64,000 nt of DNA from UBA7330 sp043554545 (GCA_043554545.1 CP121337.1:1178001-1242000); one strand, 5' to 3'. Positions 18,577-27,531 are shown, counted from the first letter of the stretch. The notes: generated from the letters alone by a model not told the origin. Translations and numbers: made by a program.

Positions 18577-19728
18577 TTATTCTCCCATCTTCCAAAAGAT
18601 AATCCCACCGGCTTGCTTACCTAAATCTACCGAGGCTACTTTTTTGGCCTTTTTAATATGGATGACATCCATAGTACCGGGTTCCCCGCCAATACCTTCT
18701 ACAGAAACAAAGGCATATTTACTATCTGAAGAAATGGAAACGCCATGGGTCACTCTCCTTGTGTTTTTGATCCTTCCGATCTCAGTCATTTTTTTCAGGT
18801 CCCAAACACCTGTTTCCGCGCTGCCCTTATAGGTTGCTACCAGGTACCTTCCATCTGGAGAGATGTCTAAATTGTATGGTGCCTTACCGGTTTTCAGGCG
18901 ATTGGTAATTTCCCATTGGTTTAGGTCCACTTCTAATATTTCATCGGACCCATTTCCGGCCACATAAACTTTTCCATTGGTTGGGTGAGGCATCACCCAG
19001 GTAGGCTTTACAGCACTATGGTGCATCATTCCACCGCCTCCCATATGATTCATTTTGGAATGATCCATCATGCTGTGGTCCATGCCACTCATGTCTTGCA
19101 TGGCAGCTGGCTCATTACCATCCAGGTTTAAGGTTCTTGTTACTTTTAATTTGGTGGTAGAGATCTCAAATAATTCACCTGACATCATACCGACCGAATA
19201 ATGGAACATGCCATCAGAAGAAATTCTTGAGCCATGAGGCATGACCCCCGTTTCAATACGGTCGATCTCTATCATGTCTTCAGGGTCTACCACAGATACG
19301 GTACTAGGTACCATGTCTCCATGAAGATTGAAATTAACACAATAGAGTAAACCCGTGGCTTTCGAAATTTGTAGCGACGCCGGGAAGAGCCCAAGCTGTA
19401 CGGTCTCTACAACTTCATTGGTGGCAGTTGAATATTTATAGAGGGTGCCATAAGGATTACCATGTGCCAGTGATAAATACCAGTACTTTCCATCCGGACT
19501 CACATTAATTCCATGAGGCCCTTCGATTTCTGCTGGCCATATACCAACAGTAATATTTTCCTCTATGGTTGCTTCATTCCCGTCAAACTTGATCAGAGCA
19601 ACCTCATCTTCCGACTCTGCGGTGACGTAAACGTAATAATTCTGACCAAACACACCCTGGCTTATGAAGATTATAGAAAACAGGATCAAAAATCGGGTCT
19701 GACTTATCATACGCAGAGAATTTCGCAT
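18577..19728 (-). CDS. Secreted YncE/YVTN-type beta-propeller protein with Met/His-rich insert
   Basis: An exported seven-blade-type propeller of about 383 residues (391 if the ATG at 19752 is used). The signal sequence is FLILFSIIFISQGVFGQ. Repeats typical of the YVTN/cytochrome-D1-like family are plain: HGINVSPDGKYWYLSLAHG, MPHGSRISSDGMFHYSV, APYNLDISPDGRYLVATY and THGVSISSDSKYAFVSV. Between blades is an insert rich in Met and His (around residue 210-240, with MDHSMMDHSKMNHM in it), which resembles copper-binding segments of periplasmic copper proteins. It starts 1 base after the LVIVD-repeat gene at its closest start, so the two are co-transcribed. A role in metal handling is an inference from composition only. 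Confidence 0.8.
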   Translation of the reverse strand: MRNSLRMISQTRFLILFSIIFISQGVFGQNYYVYVTAESEDEVALIKFDGNEATIEENITVGIWPAEIEGPHGINVSPDGKYWYLSLAHGNPYGTLYKYSTATNEVVETVQLGLFPASLQISKATGLLYCVNFNLHGDMVPSTVSVVDPEDMIEIDRIETGVMPHGSRISSDGMFHYSVGMMSGELFEISTTKLKVTRTLNLDGNEPAAMQDMSGMDHSMMDHSKMNHMGGGGMMHHSAVKPTWVMPHPTNGKVYVAGNGSDEILEVDLNQWEITNRLKTGKAPYNLDISPDGRYLVATYKGSAETGVWDLKKMTEIGRIKNTRRVTHGVSISSDSKYAFVSVEGIGGEPGTMDVIHIKKAKKVASVDLGKQAGGIIFWKMGE

Positions 19729-19753
19729 AGTCTTTAAATAACCAACTGTCATC

Positions 19754-21730
19754 CTACTTAGGTTGTATCGTAGTATCCTCAGGTACGATTGGCTTTAACT
19801 TGGCAGACCAGAGTCCGCTGTTCCAATCTGAGTAAAAAATATGACCTTTGTATGGCTGTGCACCCCAGGTAAAAGGCGCATTGGAAACATATCCATCTGG
19901 ATCCTCAGGTACGATCCATGCCATTTCTCGGCCTTGCCTGTTAAGATCACCTAATAATTCTCCTTCTAAATCTACCACCCTCAAGCCTCCATTATAAAAG
20001 GCAGCATACAGCACATCATCTTCAATCCAGAAGTTATGTGATCCGGCAAAAGGAACTTCAAACCAGGCAACTTCCTTTGGGTTTTTAAGGTCTGTAAAGT
20101 CAATCACATGAAGAAAACCAGCTGCTCTGCTGGGTTTACGACCATCAGGGTCTAAACCGTATGGAAATTGTTCATCACCAAGAATCACATAAAATTTGCC
20201 TGTTTTCTTGTCTTTATATGGGAAAGCTGCATGATTGGCTCCACTTGGATAAGTGTAACTGGCAAATTGTACCGGATTGGATGGGGAGCCACCAGCAATA
20301 CCGTTTCCTATATCTACTAGCTGAACGCCATCAGCCCAATTAGAGGAATATGCGATTCCATCTTCTACCCAGACATCATGAATGGAATGACCAGGGGTAT
20401 CTAGTTCAAATTCCCCAACGATTTTAGGGTTTTTAGGATCTTCAATATTAATGGAATAGTATTTCCTGGCAGCACTTAATGCGTACACATGATCTTGATA
20501 GATGAATACATTATGAACGCCACCTGTCAGGTTTTCGGAGAATTCAGATATGACATTTGCATCTGCAGGATTGGTGACATCAATGATGACTAAACCATTT
20601 TTTCTGTTGGAGGCTCCTTCTCGCGAAATGATACATAGGGTACCATCTTCAGAAATTTTCACATCATTAACCGTTCTGGCATCCACTTTTACTGAATCAA
20701 TTAATTGCATGCTAGCTGGATTGGTTACATCCCAGAAATAGGCAGTTCCATCTGAGCCCCAGGTTCCTGTTACGGCATAGTCTTTTCCGTCTACCCCTTC
20801 CCAAATCCAAAAGTCAGAAGTGTGTCGATCGTTGACAGATCCTTTTCCTACCTGTTCAATTTCACGTGTTATGTTTCGGCTATTGGCACTGACGGTAACA
20901 GAAGCGGCAGCGGAGCCACAACTTGCCTGTAAGACATATAGTCCAGGCTCATCGGCTACAAATTTTCCTTCTTTTGTTATGAGACCGGAAGGAGCTCCTG
21001 AGACATCATACGATTTACCTGTAAATGAGTAGCTGATAGGGGCTGAAGGGACCTCGTTTCCATTTTTATCTTTTGCAACTGCAGTTAATGTGAATACATC
21101 TCCCGATCTGCCTTCAATCATGTCTGATTGTAAGTCTATCTTTACAATTGGATTTTCGAGGATTGTAAGCTCCAGGTTCTCAGTAATTTTCCCGGTAGAG
21201 GCAGTCACTTTCACAACCCCGCTTTCCTTCGGAATCAAATTATAGAATGGAGCAATCGCCAACTTGCTGTTATCTGAGGAAGAGAGAGATAATGCAACTT
21301 CTGGTCTTTGGAACCCGGCTTCATCAGTGATCGTAAAATTCAGCGGAATGCTTACCCCCGTATAAATTTTTTCTGGAACTGAACCAAACGCAATTTTCTT
21401 AATGGGTGCTGGTTTTATGTTTACATTGATCGTTGTTCTAAGCCGTGGCTGACCTGGACTGATGATCATCAGGCTATGTTCCCCATGTTTATACGCAGTA
21501 ATTTTGCCTGTACTATCAGCAGAAAAAGCACGTCTATTTCTTGAGATATACATGTATTCCCGGTCTTTGACTTTTTTGTTTTTGGCATCCATTACAGCTG
21601 CCTGAACCTGTATGGATTCACCAATTTCCATAGAAATGGTTTCAGGACTTACTTTAAGAGAAAGTTCCTGTGCTTGCAGAAAAGCAATTTGTATGAGTAA
21701 GACGATAAGATATGATGAGATTTTCTTCAT
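19754..21730 (-). CDS. Secreted Ig-like plus LVIVD-repeat protein
   Basis: About 658 residues from ATG 21730 (an upstream start at 21751 adds seven). The signal peptide is MKKISSYLIVLLIQIAFLQAQ. Residues about 22-290 contain two or three BIG/Ig-like domains (LKVSPETISMEIGESIQVQA; LTAVAKDKNGNEVPSAPISY). The C-terminal half is an LVIVD-repeat propeller, with repeated units of the kind 'ITNPADANVISEF', 'DVWVEDGIAYSSNWADGVQLVD' and 'NFWIEDDVLYAAFYNGGLRVVD'. Such proteins are surface or periplasmic and mostly uncharacterised; some are choice-of-anchor proteins. It leads an operon with the YncE-like propeller gene. The structure is well supported; the ligand is unknown. Confidence 0.82.
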   Translation of the reverse strand: MKKISSYLIVLLIQIAFLQAQELSLKVSPETISMEIGESIQVQAAVMDAKNKKVKDREYMYISRNRRAFSADSTGKITAYKHGEHSLMIISPGQPRLRTTINVNIKPAPIKKIAFGSVPEKIYTGVSIPLNFTITDEAGFQRPEVALSLSSSDNSKLAIAPFYNLIPKESGVVKVTASTGKITENLELTILENPIVKIDLQSDMIEGRSGDVFTLTAVAKDKNGNEVPSAPISYSFTGKSYDVSGAPSGLITKEGKFVADEPGLYVLQASCGSAAASVTVSANSRNITREIEQVGKGSVNDRHTSDFWIWEGVDGKDYAVTGTWGSDGTAYFWDVTNPASMQLIDSVKVDARTVNDVKISEDGTLCIISREGASNRKNGLVIIDVTNPADANVISEFSENLTGGVHNVFIYQDHVYALSAARKYYSINIEDPKNPKIVGEFELDTPGHSIHDVWVEDGIAYSSNWADGVQLVDIGNGIAGGSPSNPVQFASYTYPSGANHAAFPYKDKKTGKFYVILGDEQFPYGLDPDGRKPSRAAGFLHVIDFTDLKNPKEVAWFEVPFAGSHNFWIEDDVLYAAFYNGGLRVVDLEGELLGDLNRQGREMAWIVPEDPDGYVSNAPFTWGAQPYKGHIFYSDWNSGLWSAKLKPIVPEDTTIQPK

Positions 21731-21878
21731 AGTTAGTTTTCTAGTAAACATTAAAATTAGCGAATACCAAACTGCAGTACAAATTCAATTAACAAACGGT
21801 TATGCTTGTTGTTTGCGTTTTTTATAGGTTTTTTGAGCGAGTGTATGTGGCCTTAACTAAGCCCTGAAAAATATAACT

Positions 21879-23339
21879 TTACTCACGGAAGCGGATAGCG
21901 TATAAATCAGCATCCTTCATATGAATCCTTAGTTGGACGGTTTTACCCATCAACTCAGATAAATCTACTTGTTCTTTCCATTTCACGATTCTGGAGATTT
22001 CGTTTCCTATGATAACCTGAGAATCTTCTAATGTGAAGCCAGAGATCGGGACCTGTTGGTCATCGATCATCTCAAACCGCAAATCGCCCACAGCAGAGGT
22101 TGAATAGTTGATTTCGAGCTGTTTTCCAGAAAAAGTAAATGGCTTTGTGACCACTTCGCCGCCCTCATAGGTCGCTGATATCGAGGTAAAGCCATCCAGA
22201 CGCATCGTATATCGTCTGAGGTGTGCCGTTGGTTGTGCATAATCCTGATTAACATATAAGGACATTTCTTCGGGGCCTGTTTGAACTACATTAAGTGCTG
22301 GGTAGTTTGATCGTGAAACCCAATTGTCGAGGCCAATTCCCGGTCTGATAAAAGCCTCCATAAACATCCGCGTATATTCATTTCCACCCCTCGAGGTCAT
22401 AAAGAAGGCATCAGAGCAATCTTTAAAATATCCCGGGTTTACATTAAGGTTCTCTGCTTGTTGTTCCGTCAACACCTGCCTTCCAGGCATAAACCTGCCA
22501 CCAATGGCAACATAAATATGAGGGGAACGGAAGTAAGGGCTTGTCTGCTGTGTATACAGATGTTCAAGTGGAGTATCGCCAAAGGACATTTCTTCAGGAT
22601 CACTCCAGTGGATAAAATCTGTCGATGTTGTACGACTAACACTTCTGAAACCTTTATAGCCATTGCCTGTCCAGGTTCTGAAATAACAGATGTATTGATT
22701 TTCGGATTCGGACCAAAAGGCTACATTTTGTGAATCAAACTTGCCTTGTGTAAACACAGGTGCATCTTGTAATTTATGCCAAACAATTCCATCACGCGAA
22801 GTATAGGCTATCAGTCCGCTTTTCTCAATGCCTCCGAGAGCCTTAAATCTTTGATCGGGATCTGTAAGTGGGTTAGTATCAAGAAAAGGACTGAAATTAT
22901 GGGTGACTGGCGCTGCATTCGATAGAATCACATTGTTATTTAGACTACCCTCCACTTCGAATAATTTTAAATCTGGTTTATCCCATTGGATACCATCTTT
23001 AGATTCAGCATAACATGCGACCTCTGTATTGTTCCCATCCTGTCCAGCCTCTCTCAGGCCCCGATAGTAAGCCTTAAATAGATCTCCGTCTTTGATAATC
23101 GTTACGTAGGCACAGAAATTTCCTTCCCAGGGTTTATCAAACTTTAGCACTTCACCTGCATCATGAGGACTGTGTTTTACGATTTCAACTCCATCCAGCT
23201 TTTCGATCAGGTAATCATCAACGAATATCTCTCTCTTGTCTTTTAGCTCAATCGGAGTCTGACCATAGCAATAGCCGGTAATTGACATTAAAAATAAAAG
23301 ATAGAGATGCTTTCCTGGGCTACATGATATATCAAACAT
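21879..23339 (-). CDS. GH32-like (five-bladed propeller) secreted protein
   Basis: A 486-residue exported protein. The signal sequence is LYLLFLMSITGYCYGQ. It begins with a segment common in Planctomycetes and Bacteroidetes proteins of the glycoside hydrolase 32/43/68-like superfamily (LKDKREIFVDDYLIEKLDG). Propeller-type motifs follow (EVACYAESKDGIQWDKPDL; YTSRDGIVWHKLQDAPVF; RTTSTDFIHWSDPEEMSFGD). The C-terminal 130 residues look like a beta-sandwich. These proteins are usually annotated as 'glycosyl hydrolase family 32-like', but the acidic catalytic triad of invertases cannot be confirmed by eye, so activity is uncertain. About 40 bases separate it from the BASS transporter gene upstream, so the two are probably one operon. 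Confidence 0.72.
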   Translation of the reverse strand: MFDISCSPGKHLYLLFLMSITGYCYGQTPIELKDKREIFVDDYLIEKLDGVEIVKHSPHDAGEVLKFDKPWEGNFCAYVTIIKDGDLFKAYYRGLREAGQDGNNTEVACYAESKDGIQWDKPDLKLFEVEGSLNNNVILSNAAPVTHNFSPFLDTNPLTDPDQRFKALGGIEKSGLIAYTSRDGIVWHKLQDAPVFTQGKFDSQNVAFWSESENQYICYFRTWTGNGYKGFRSVSRTTSTDFIHWSDPEEMSFGDTPLEHLYTQQTSPYFRSPHIYVAIGGRFMPGRQVLTEQQAENLNVNPGYFKDCSDAFFMTSRGGNEYTRMFMEAFIRPGIGLDNWVSRSNYPALNVVQTGPEEMSLYVNQDYAQPTAHLRRYTMRLDGFTSISATYEGGEVVTKPFTFSGKQLEINYSTSAVGDLRFEMIDDQQVPISGFTLEDSQVIIGNEISRIVKWKEQVDLSELMGKTVQLRIHMKDADLYAIRFRE

Positions 23340-23381
23340 ATAACAAATTATTAGCTGTCATGGAGGAAGTACAACGTTATG

Positions 23382-24263
23382 CTATTCCTGCACAGTATCA
23401 GGTTCCTTTCTTTTTCCCAGCTGCCACATTAAAATGCCTCCGGTGACAAACATCCAGATGGAGTAGGCTACGGTGGGAATACCCATTTCAGTGTTGTTTA
23501 GTATGGATGTGGCAATTACGAGCCCAAGAGTTCCATTTTGTATTCCGCTTTCAATGCTAATAGAGATAGAGTTTTTTAGATTTTGCCTGAATAATCTTGC
23601 GATTAAATATCCCAACCCCATGGTGCTGATATTTAAGACTAGTGTTACAATACCTACACTCTTCATGGCGGTGCCAATTGTGCTAAAGCTTGCAGCTACT
23701 ATGGCAATGAAGACTAAAATGAAAATTACGGTAGAAGCAATTCGCATAGGTTTTTCCATTCTGTCAGCAAAGTTGGTTTTGTATCGGCGAATGATCATTC
23801 CAAGGGTTATTGGGATAACAGTGATACCCATAATCTGGATGACGGTTTGGAGAATGGGCAGCTTAATGGTTACATCAGTACCATTTCCAAAATACTCTAG
23901 TGCATAGGACAAGACCAGTGGGATGGTTAGTATACTGGCAAAACTAGCTATTGCAGTTAAAGAAACTGATAGGGCAATATTTCCTTTGCATACTTGTGTG
24001 ATTAGATTGCTTGTAGGTCCACCTGGGCATACAGCCAAAATCATGACTCCAACTGCCATGACAGGCTCCAATTGAAAAACTACTGCGAAAAAAAAACCAA
24101 TAATAGGTAATAAGATCAGTTGGTTGGTAAGTCCGATTAAAGCTGCTTTGGGAAATTTTATTATTCTTTTAAAATCATCGGGAATCAATGTCATTCCCAT
24201 TCCCAACATGATAATGGCAAGTGATAAGGGGAGAAATACTTTGCTTAAAAGTGTAGTGATCAT
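23382..24263 (-). CDS. Bile acid:sodium symporter (BASS) family transporter
   Basis: A 293-residue inner-membrane transporter with about nine or ten hydrophobic segments. Family hallmarks are the N-terminal 'LAIIMLGMGMTLIPDDFKRI' helix, the 'CPGGPTSNLITQVCKGNIALSVSLTA' motif in the crossover helix region, and the 'ESGIQNGTLGLVIAT' motif near the C-terminus, which holds a glutamate and asparagine expected at the sodium site. BASS members carry bile acids in animals, and pantoate, pyruvate or other organic anions in bacteria. The substrate here is unknown. It leads the GH32-like gene on the same strand and is divergent from the DUF1080/ThuA pair, which fits a carbohydrate or organic acid locus. 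Confidence 0.9.
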   Translation of the reverse strand: MITTLLSKVFLPLSLAIIMLGMGMTLIPDDFKRIIKFPKAALIGLTNQLILLPIIGFFFAVVFQLEPVMAVGVMILAVCPGGPTSNLITQVCKGNIALSVSLTAIASFASILTIPLVLSYALEYFGNGTDVTIKLPILQTVIQIMGITVIPITLGMIIRRYKTNFADRMEKPMRIASTVIFILVFIAIVAASFSTIGTAMKSVGIVTLVLNISTMGLGYLIARLFRQNLKNSISISIESGIQNGTLGLVIATSILNNTEMGIPTVAYSIWMFVTGGILMWQLGKRKEPDTVQE

Positions 24264-24590
24264 AGGGGTTTTTACTGTTTAGGGTATTTGGAGCTTTCAA
24301 TATATGAAATAATCATGAATTTGATCACGGCGTATATTAAAAACAGTACATGGAATTGATTTGAAGACCCTGGCATCCTGGCCAAAGCAGAAGATGAATT
24401 TATAGTGTGGAACTATTTTATCCATTAAGAGAATAAGCAGATTGATGCAACAGAAACTTATCCGTTTTTTTAACTTATAAATCTACAAACAAGTATCTGA
24501 GGACTAGCGTTTTTAATGTGCATTTGAAGGCGACATTAGTTAAAAAATTCTTAGTTTTATGGATTGTAAACCCAAAAACATAGAAACATA
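24264..24590. other. Divergent intergenic region, no gene seen
   Basis: A 327-base AT-rich space between the BASS transporter (minus strand) and the DUF1080 gene (plus strand). I found only frames shorter than 20 codons and no RNA gene, riboswitch-like fold or clear terminator. It must hold the two divergent promoters, but no convincing TAnnTTTG box stood out. Confidence 0.5.
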
Positions 24591-25199
24591 ATGAAACCTC
24601 AAAATATTCTAATTCTAATAGCCATCGTTGCGGTGATGATTTCTTTCTCATTCAATGATATAGACAAAGATCCTAAGCTAAAGAAAATCTTTAATGGTAA
24701 GGATTTGAGCGGTTGGACTGCTCCGGAAAGCAATATCTGGTGGAGCGCCAGTAAGGGGATTCTCACAGCTAAAAGTGGTCCAGATAAAAAAGGCTCCATC
24801 TTATGGACAAACGACTCTTATAAAGATTTCATCATTCAAGCAGATTTTAAATTTATCGGAGGTACAGTTGATTCAGGGATTTTCCTTAGAACTGAGAAAG
24901 AACAAATCCAAATCGGGGAATCCGGATCTTTGAAAAGAGACATGACCTGCTCTCCTTATATTCCTGGAAAGGGTTATCCTGCAGAAGCAAAAAACATCAA
25001 GAATCTCTTAAAAATGGATGATTGGAATACCATTAAAGTAAAAGCACTCGGTAGTGTTTACACGATGTGGTTAAACGGGGAAGAAGTGCTGACCTATGAT
25101 TCTGACACTGCTATTGAGGAAGGTCCTGTTGGATTACAGCTTCACCCTAATAAAGAAATGACCATTCAATACAAGAAAATATTATTTGCAGAACTATAA
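24591..25199 (+). CDS. DUF1080 (3-keto-disaccharide hydrolase-like) protein
   Basis: A 202-residue exported protein of the DUF1080 (LamG-like jelly-roll) family. The N-terminus has a hydrophobic segment (ILILIAIVAVMISFSF). The family's hallmarks follow: FNGKDLSGWT (residues about 35-45), a DFKFIGGTVDSGIFLRTE strand pair, and the closing GPVGLQLHPNKEMTIQYKKI. Members of this domain family include 3-keto-disaccharide hydrolases and are thought to bind or cleave sugars. It is followed after 83 bases by a ThuA-like gene, and it is common for DUF1080 and ThuA proteins to sit together. Sugar cleavage is inferred from the family only. Confidence 0.88.
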   Translation: MKPQNILILIAIVAVMISFSFNDIDKDPKLKKIFNGKDLSGWTAPESNIWWSASKGILTAKSGPDKKGSILWTNDSYKDFIIQADFKFIGGTVDSGIFLRTEKEQIQIGESGSLKRDMTCSPYIPGKGYPAEAKNIKNLLKMDDWNTIKVKALGSVYTMWLNGEEVLTYDSDTAIEEGPVGLQLHPNKEMTIQYKKILFAEL

Positions 25200-25282
25200 T
25201 AGCATACAGTTAATAGTCCATTCAGGCAGGAATCGTTTGGTGTTATTTCAATGCGGTTCCTGCCTTAATTATTACAATAATC

Positions 25283-26239
25283 ATGAAGAAAATTTTCCTT
25301 TTTTCCCTGGTTGCTACCTTGTTGGCGCATTCAGCCAATGCGCAACTAAAAGCGCTGATTGTAGATGGTCAGAATAACCATGCAGTATGGCCTAAATCCA
25401 CCCTAATGATGAAGCAGTACCTGGAGGAAACGGGTATGTTCGAAGTGGATATATATCGCAGCCAATTTACCTGGAAAGCTGATCGTGAAAAAGACTATTT
25501 ACCCATGGCAGGAGTCGGTGAAACACAGGACCTTGAGCAACCAAAGGCAGATCCTGATTTTTCACCAAATTTCAAGAATTATGATGTGGTCATTTCAAAT
25601 TTTGGGTGGCGGGCAGCACCATGGCCTGAAAAGACAAAAAAAGCCTTTGAGAAGTTTATAAACGGTGGGGGAGGTCTGGTATCTGTGCATGCGGCAGACA
25701 ATTCTTTTCCTGAGTGGAAAGCTTATAATAAAATGATTGGCCTGGGCGGTTGGGGTGACCGAACGGAGCAAGCCGGACCTTATGTGTATTATACGAATGA
25801 AGGAGAGTTAGTTAGAGATAATACACCTGGAAACGCTGGCTCGCATGGTCCGCAAAACAATATTTTAATGACACTTAGGGTTGCTGATCATCCAATCACC
25901 CAGGGATTGCCTGAAAATTGGTTGACTTCAAAAGATGAGTGTTATGCAAAATTGAGAGGACCAGCGGTAAATATGACTATTCTGGCAACTGGTAAGGATA
26001 TGTCCGGAAGACCTCCTACAGACCGCCATGAACCTATGTTGATGGTAATTGATTATGGTAAGGGCCGGGTATTTCATACGGCATTGGGACATGATGATTA
26101 TTCACAGGAAGGCATTGGATTTATCACCACATTCTTAAGAGGTACGGAGTGGGCTGCGACAGGGAAAGTTACCTTGCCAATTCCTGAGGAGTTCCCTACT
26201 GCGGAAGTGACTAAAAGCATTCCATTTAAATTGAAGTAG
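25283..26239 (+). CDS. Secreted ThuA-like protein
   Basis: A 318-residue exported protein of the ThuA (trehalose utilisation) family, which has a class I glutamine-amidotransferase-like fold. The signal peptide is MKKIFLFSLVATLLAHSANAQ. Family segments are ALIVDGQNNHAVW (residues about 23-35), VVISNFGWRAAPWPE, FINGGGGLVSVHAADNSFPEW, and the closing GKGRVFHTALGHDDYS. Family members are linked to conversion of trehalose or 3-keto sugars, but the reaction is not well established. Co-oriented with the DUF1080 gene and probably co-transcribed. The fold is well supported; the exact role is open. Confidence 0.9.
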   Translation: MKKIFLFSLVATLLAHSANAQLKALIVDGQNNHAVWPKSTLMMKQYLEETGMFEVDIYRSQFTWKADREKDYLPMAGVGETQDLEQPKADPDFSPNFKNYDVVISNFGWRAAPWPEKTKKAFEKFINGGGGLVSVHAADNSFPEWKAYNKMIGLGGWGDRTEQAGPYVYYTNEGELVRDNTPGNAGSHGPQNNILMTLRVADHPITQGLPENWLTSKDECYAKLRGPAVNMTILATGKDMSGRPPTDRHEPMLMVIDYGKGRVFHTALGHDDYSQEGIGFITTFLRGTEWAATGKVTLPIPEEFPTAEVTKSIPFKLK

Positions 26240-26338
26240 TAAACATCACACACCAAATTCAATGGAGTAGGCTTTAATTACTCATTTAAATGACATTTGC
26301 TATTAAAGCTAAGTATTAAGTGTGAAAGGGGTCGCTAA

Positions 26339-26518
26339 TTATTTGAAATGAGCACTTGCAATTTCATTCAGCTGAGCCTGAGTGAATGATTCAAGATATT
26401 TGTATCTATTTGTTGGGTCTTCCAGAAAAATATTATGCGCATGTTCAAAGTGGCTTACATCCTTTCTTTTCAACAACTTGCCTAACCCTCTTGATATTTT
26501 GCTTCTTTTTAAAACCAT
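26339..26518 (-). CDS. Small protein, unknown (59 residues)
   Basis: A 59-residue basic protein starting at ATG 26518 (a TTG at 26527 would add three residues). It is rich in Lys/Arg at the N-terminus (MVLKRSKISRGLGKLLKRKD) and has a mixed polar C-terminal half ending in ASAHFK. It has no membrane segment and no recognised domain. Its coding frame lies 12 bases after the stop of a 37-residue membrane peptide gene, so the two are likely an operon. Because both share a putative ECF-type promoter with fecR, I regard it as a real gene of moderate confidence. Confidence 0.5.
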   Translation of the reverse strand: MVLKRSKISRGLGKLLKRKDVSHFEHAHNIFLEDPTNRYKYLESFTQAQLNEIASAHFK

Positions 26519-26530
26519 TTTATCCAATTA

Positions 26531-26644
26531 TTAATAGGAGAACTCATCATTAACTTCTTCTGACCTCTTTTTGTTGTGGGATAAAGAGATGCCGAAGGCT
26601 ACAATTACCACTGTTAACATCAATATGATGAGTTTCCTGACCAT
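26531..26644 (-). CDS. Single-pass membrane peptide, 37 residues
   Basis: A small frame on the minus strand, ATG at 26644, TAA at 26531. It has a two-residue lead, a basic pair, one hydrophobic helix (about residues 5-21, LIILMLTVVIVAFGISL) and a charged tail (HNKKRSEEVNDEFSY). This is the shape of small regulatory membrane peptides. It sits 54 bases after the DUF4249 gene on the same strand. The start is only 7 bases downstream of a bipartite motif that matches the one preceding fecR. I do not recognise a family; the function is unknown. Confidence 0.5.
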   Translation of the reverse strand: MVRKLIILMLTVVIVAFGISLSHNKKRSEEVNDEFSY

Positions 26645-26650
26645 TCGTTA

Positions 26651-26680
26651 TCTAAGACAAGTAACGATTGGTATACCCCT
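26651..26680 (-). promoter_or_regulatory. Putative ECF-sigma promoter of the small gene pair
   Basis: On the minus strand: AGGGGTAT, 12 bases, TTGTCTTAGA, ending 7 bases before the ATG of the 37-residue peptide. The same architecture (GGGGGTAT, 12 bases, TTGACATAGA) precedes fecR at 31101-31130. Assignment to the ECF sigma factor encoded in this window is inference. Confidence 0.5.
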
Positions 26681-26697
26681 AAAAAAATGTGAAAAAA

Positions 26698-27531
26698 CTA
26701 TGGAACAATTATCTGATTTCTGGAATTCGTGGAAATCACACCAAAATAGCCAAGAACCAGTTGACTAGGATTATCTTTATAAAAGAGGTTTCCCTGCACC
26801 ACAGATGGAGTAGTGCCACTTCTTGTTCCCAAGGATGTGGTTTGTAATTTGAGCAGTCTCAGGTAATCGTATGCGTCAAATGTAATTTCCTGAATCTCAG
26901 CATAGATAGTGTCATTAAGCTTAAATTCGAATTCTACAAATTCATTCTTTATGTTTTCAAGACCATTAAAGAATCGGTCTTCCTGAATGTAAATATCGGT
27001 TGCAGACGTAAAGAATACCTGATTGTTTTTGAATCTCCAGCGATAGTAATTTTGCTCGTTTTGATCGTCCGAAAAGTAGCCAACAGGGAAAAATATGATT
27101 TCGTTTAACTGTGATTGATCTTCTGACTGTCTGAAAAATGAATCATAGCCGAGACTATCTAATTGAGGTGCTGCAACCATTTTTTCCGCAATGGATTGAA
27201 TGACTTCCCCAGCAATATTTATTTCTACCCAGTAGGACACACCAGTGATTCCGGCAAAAGGCTTACTTGAAACATAGTTGCCATTGATGGTATGTTCAAA
27301 ATTAAAAATATCACGGGTACTTCTTACACTCACAATAGCGTTTTCGATACTGGATCCAGTGCTTTTTGTATTATAACCAACCGTCCTTGTTAATTTTAAC
27401 TGTTGTATGGTGTCCTGATCATTTAACCAGCCCTCAACAACAACAATTTCTTGAGCCTCAGGAAGATCAATGTCATCACTACAGGCTGTAATCACAATGA
27501 AGAGGGTCAATATATGATAGACACGTTTCAT
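26698..27531 (-). CDS. DUF4249 lipoprotein, partner of the TonB receptor
   Basis: A 277-residue lipoprotein of the DUF4249 family. The signal sequence ends in a lipobox (LFIVITACSDD). The family's start (EIVVVEGWLNDQDTIQQLKLTRT) and core (FYRWRFKNNQVFFTS) can be seen. DUF4249 proteins always stand next to TonB receptors in Bacteroidetes and are thought to be surface substrate-binding partners, like SusD in other systems. The ATG overlaps the stop of the receptor gene by one base (TAATG), so the two are translationally coupled. This pair follows fecR and the ECF sigma gene, so expression is probably substrate-induced. Confidence 0.9.
   Translation of the reverse strand: MKRVYHILTLFIVITACSDDIDLPEAQEIVVVEGWLNDQDTIQQLKLTRTVGYNTKSTGSSIENAIVSVRSTRDIFNFEHTINGNYVSSKPFAGITGVSYWVEINIAGEVIQSIAEKMVAAPQLDSLGYDSFFRQSEDQSQLNEIIFFPVGYFSDDQNEQNYYRWRFKNNQVFFTSATDIYIQEDRFFNGLENIKNEFVEFEFKLNDTIYAEIQEITFDAYDYLRLLKLQTTSLGTRSGTTPSVVQGNLFYKDNPSQLVLGYFGVISTNSRNQIIVP

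Noticed and set aside
26271..26311. Inverted repeat GCTTTAAT ... ATTAAAGC with inner palindrome
   Set aside because: AT-only arms, long loop and no U tract make it a poor terminator; convergent position suggests one, but the evidence is too weak to list.
26240..26700. Type I toxin-antitoxin system with the 37-residue peptide as toxin
   Set aside because: No antisense RNA promoter or terminator could be recognised, and the ECF-like promoter suggests a different logic.
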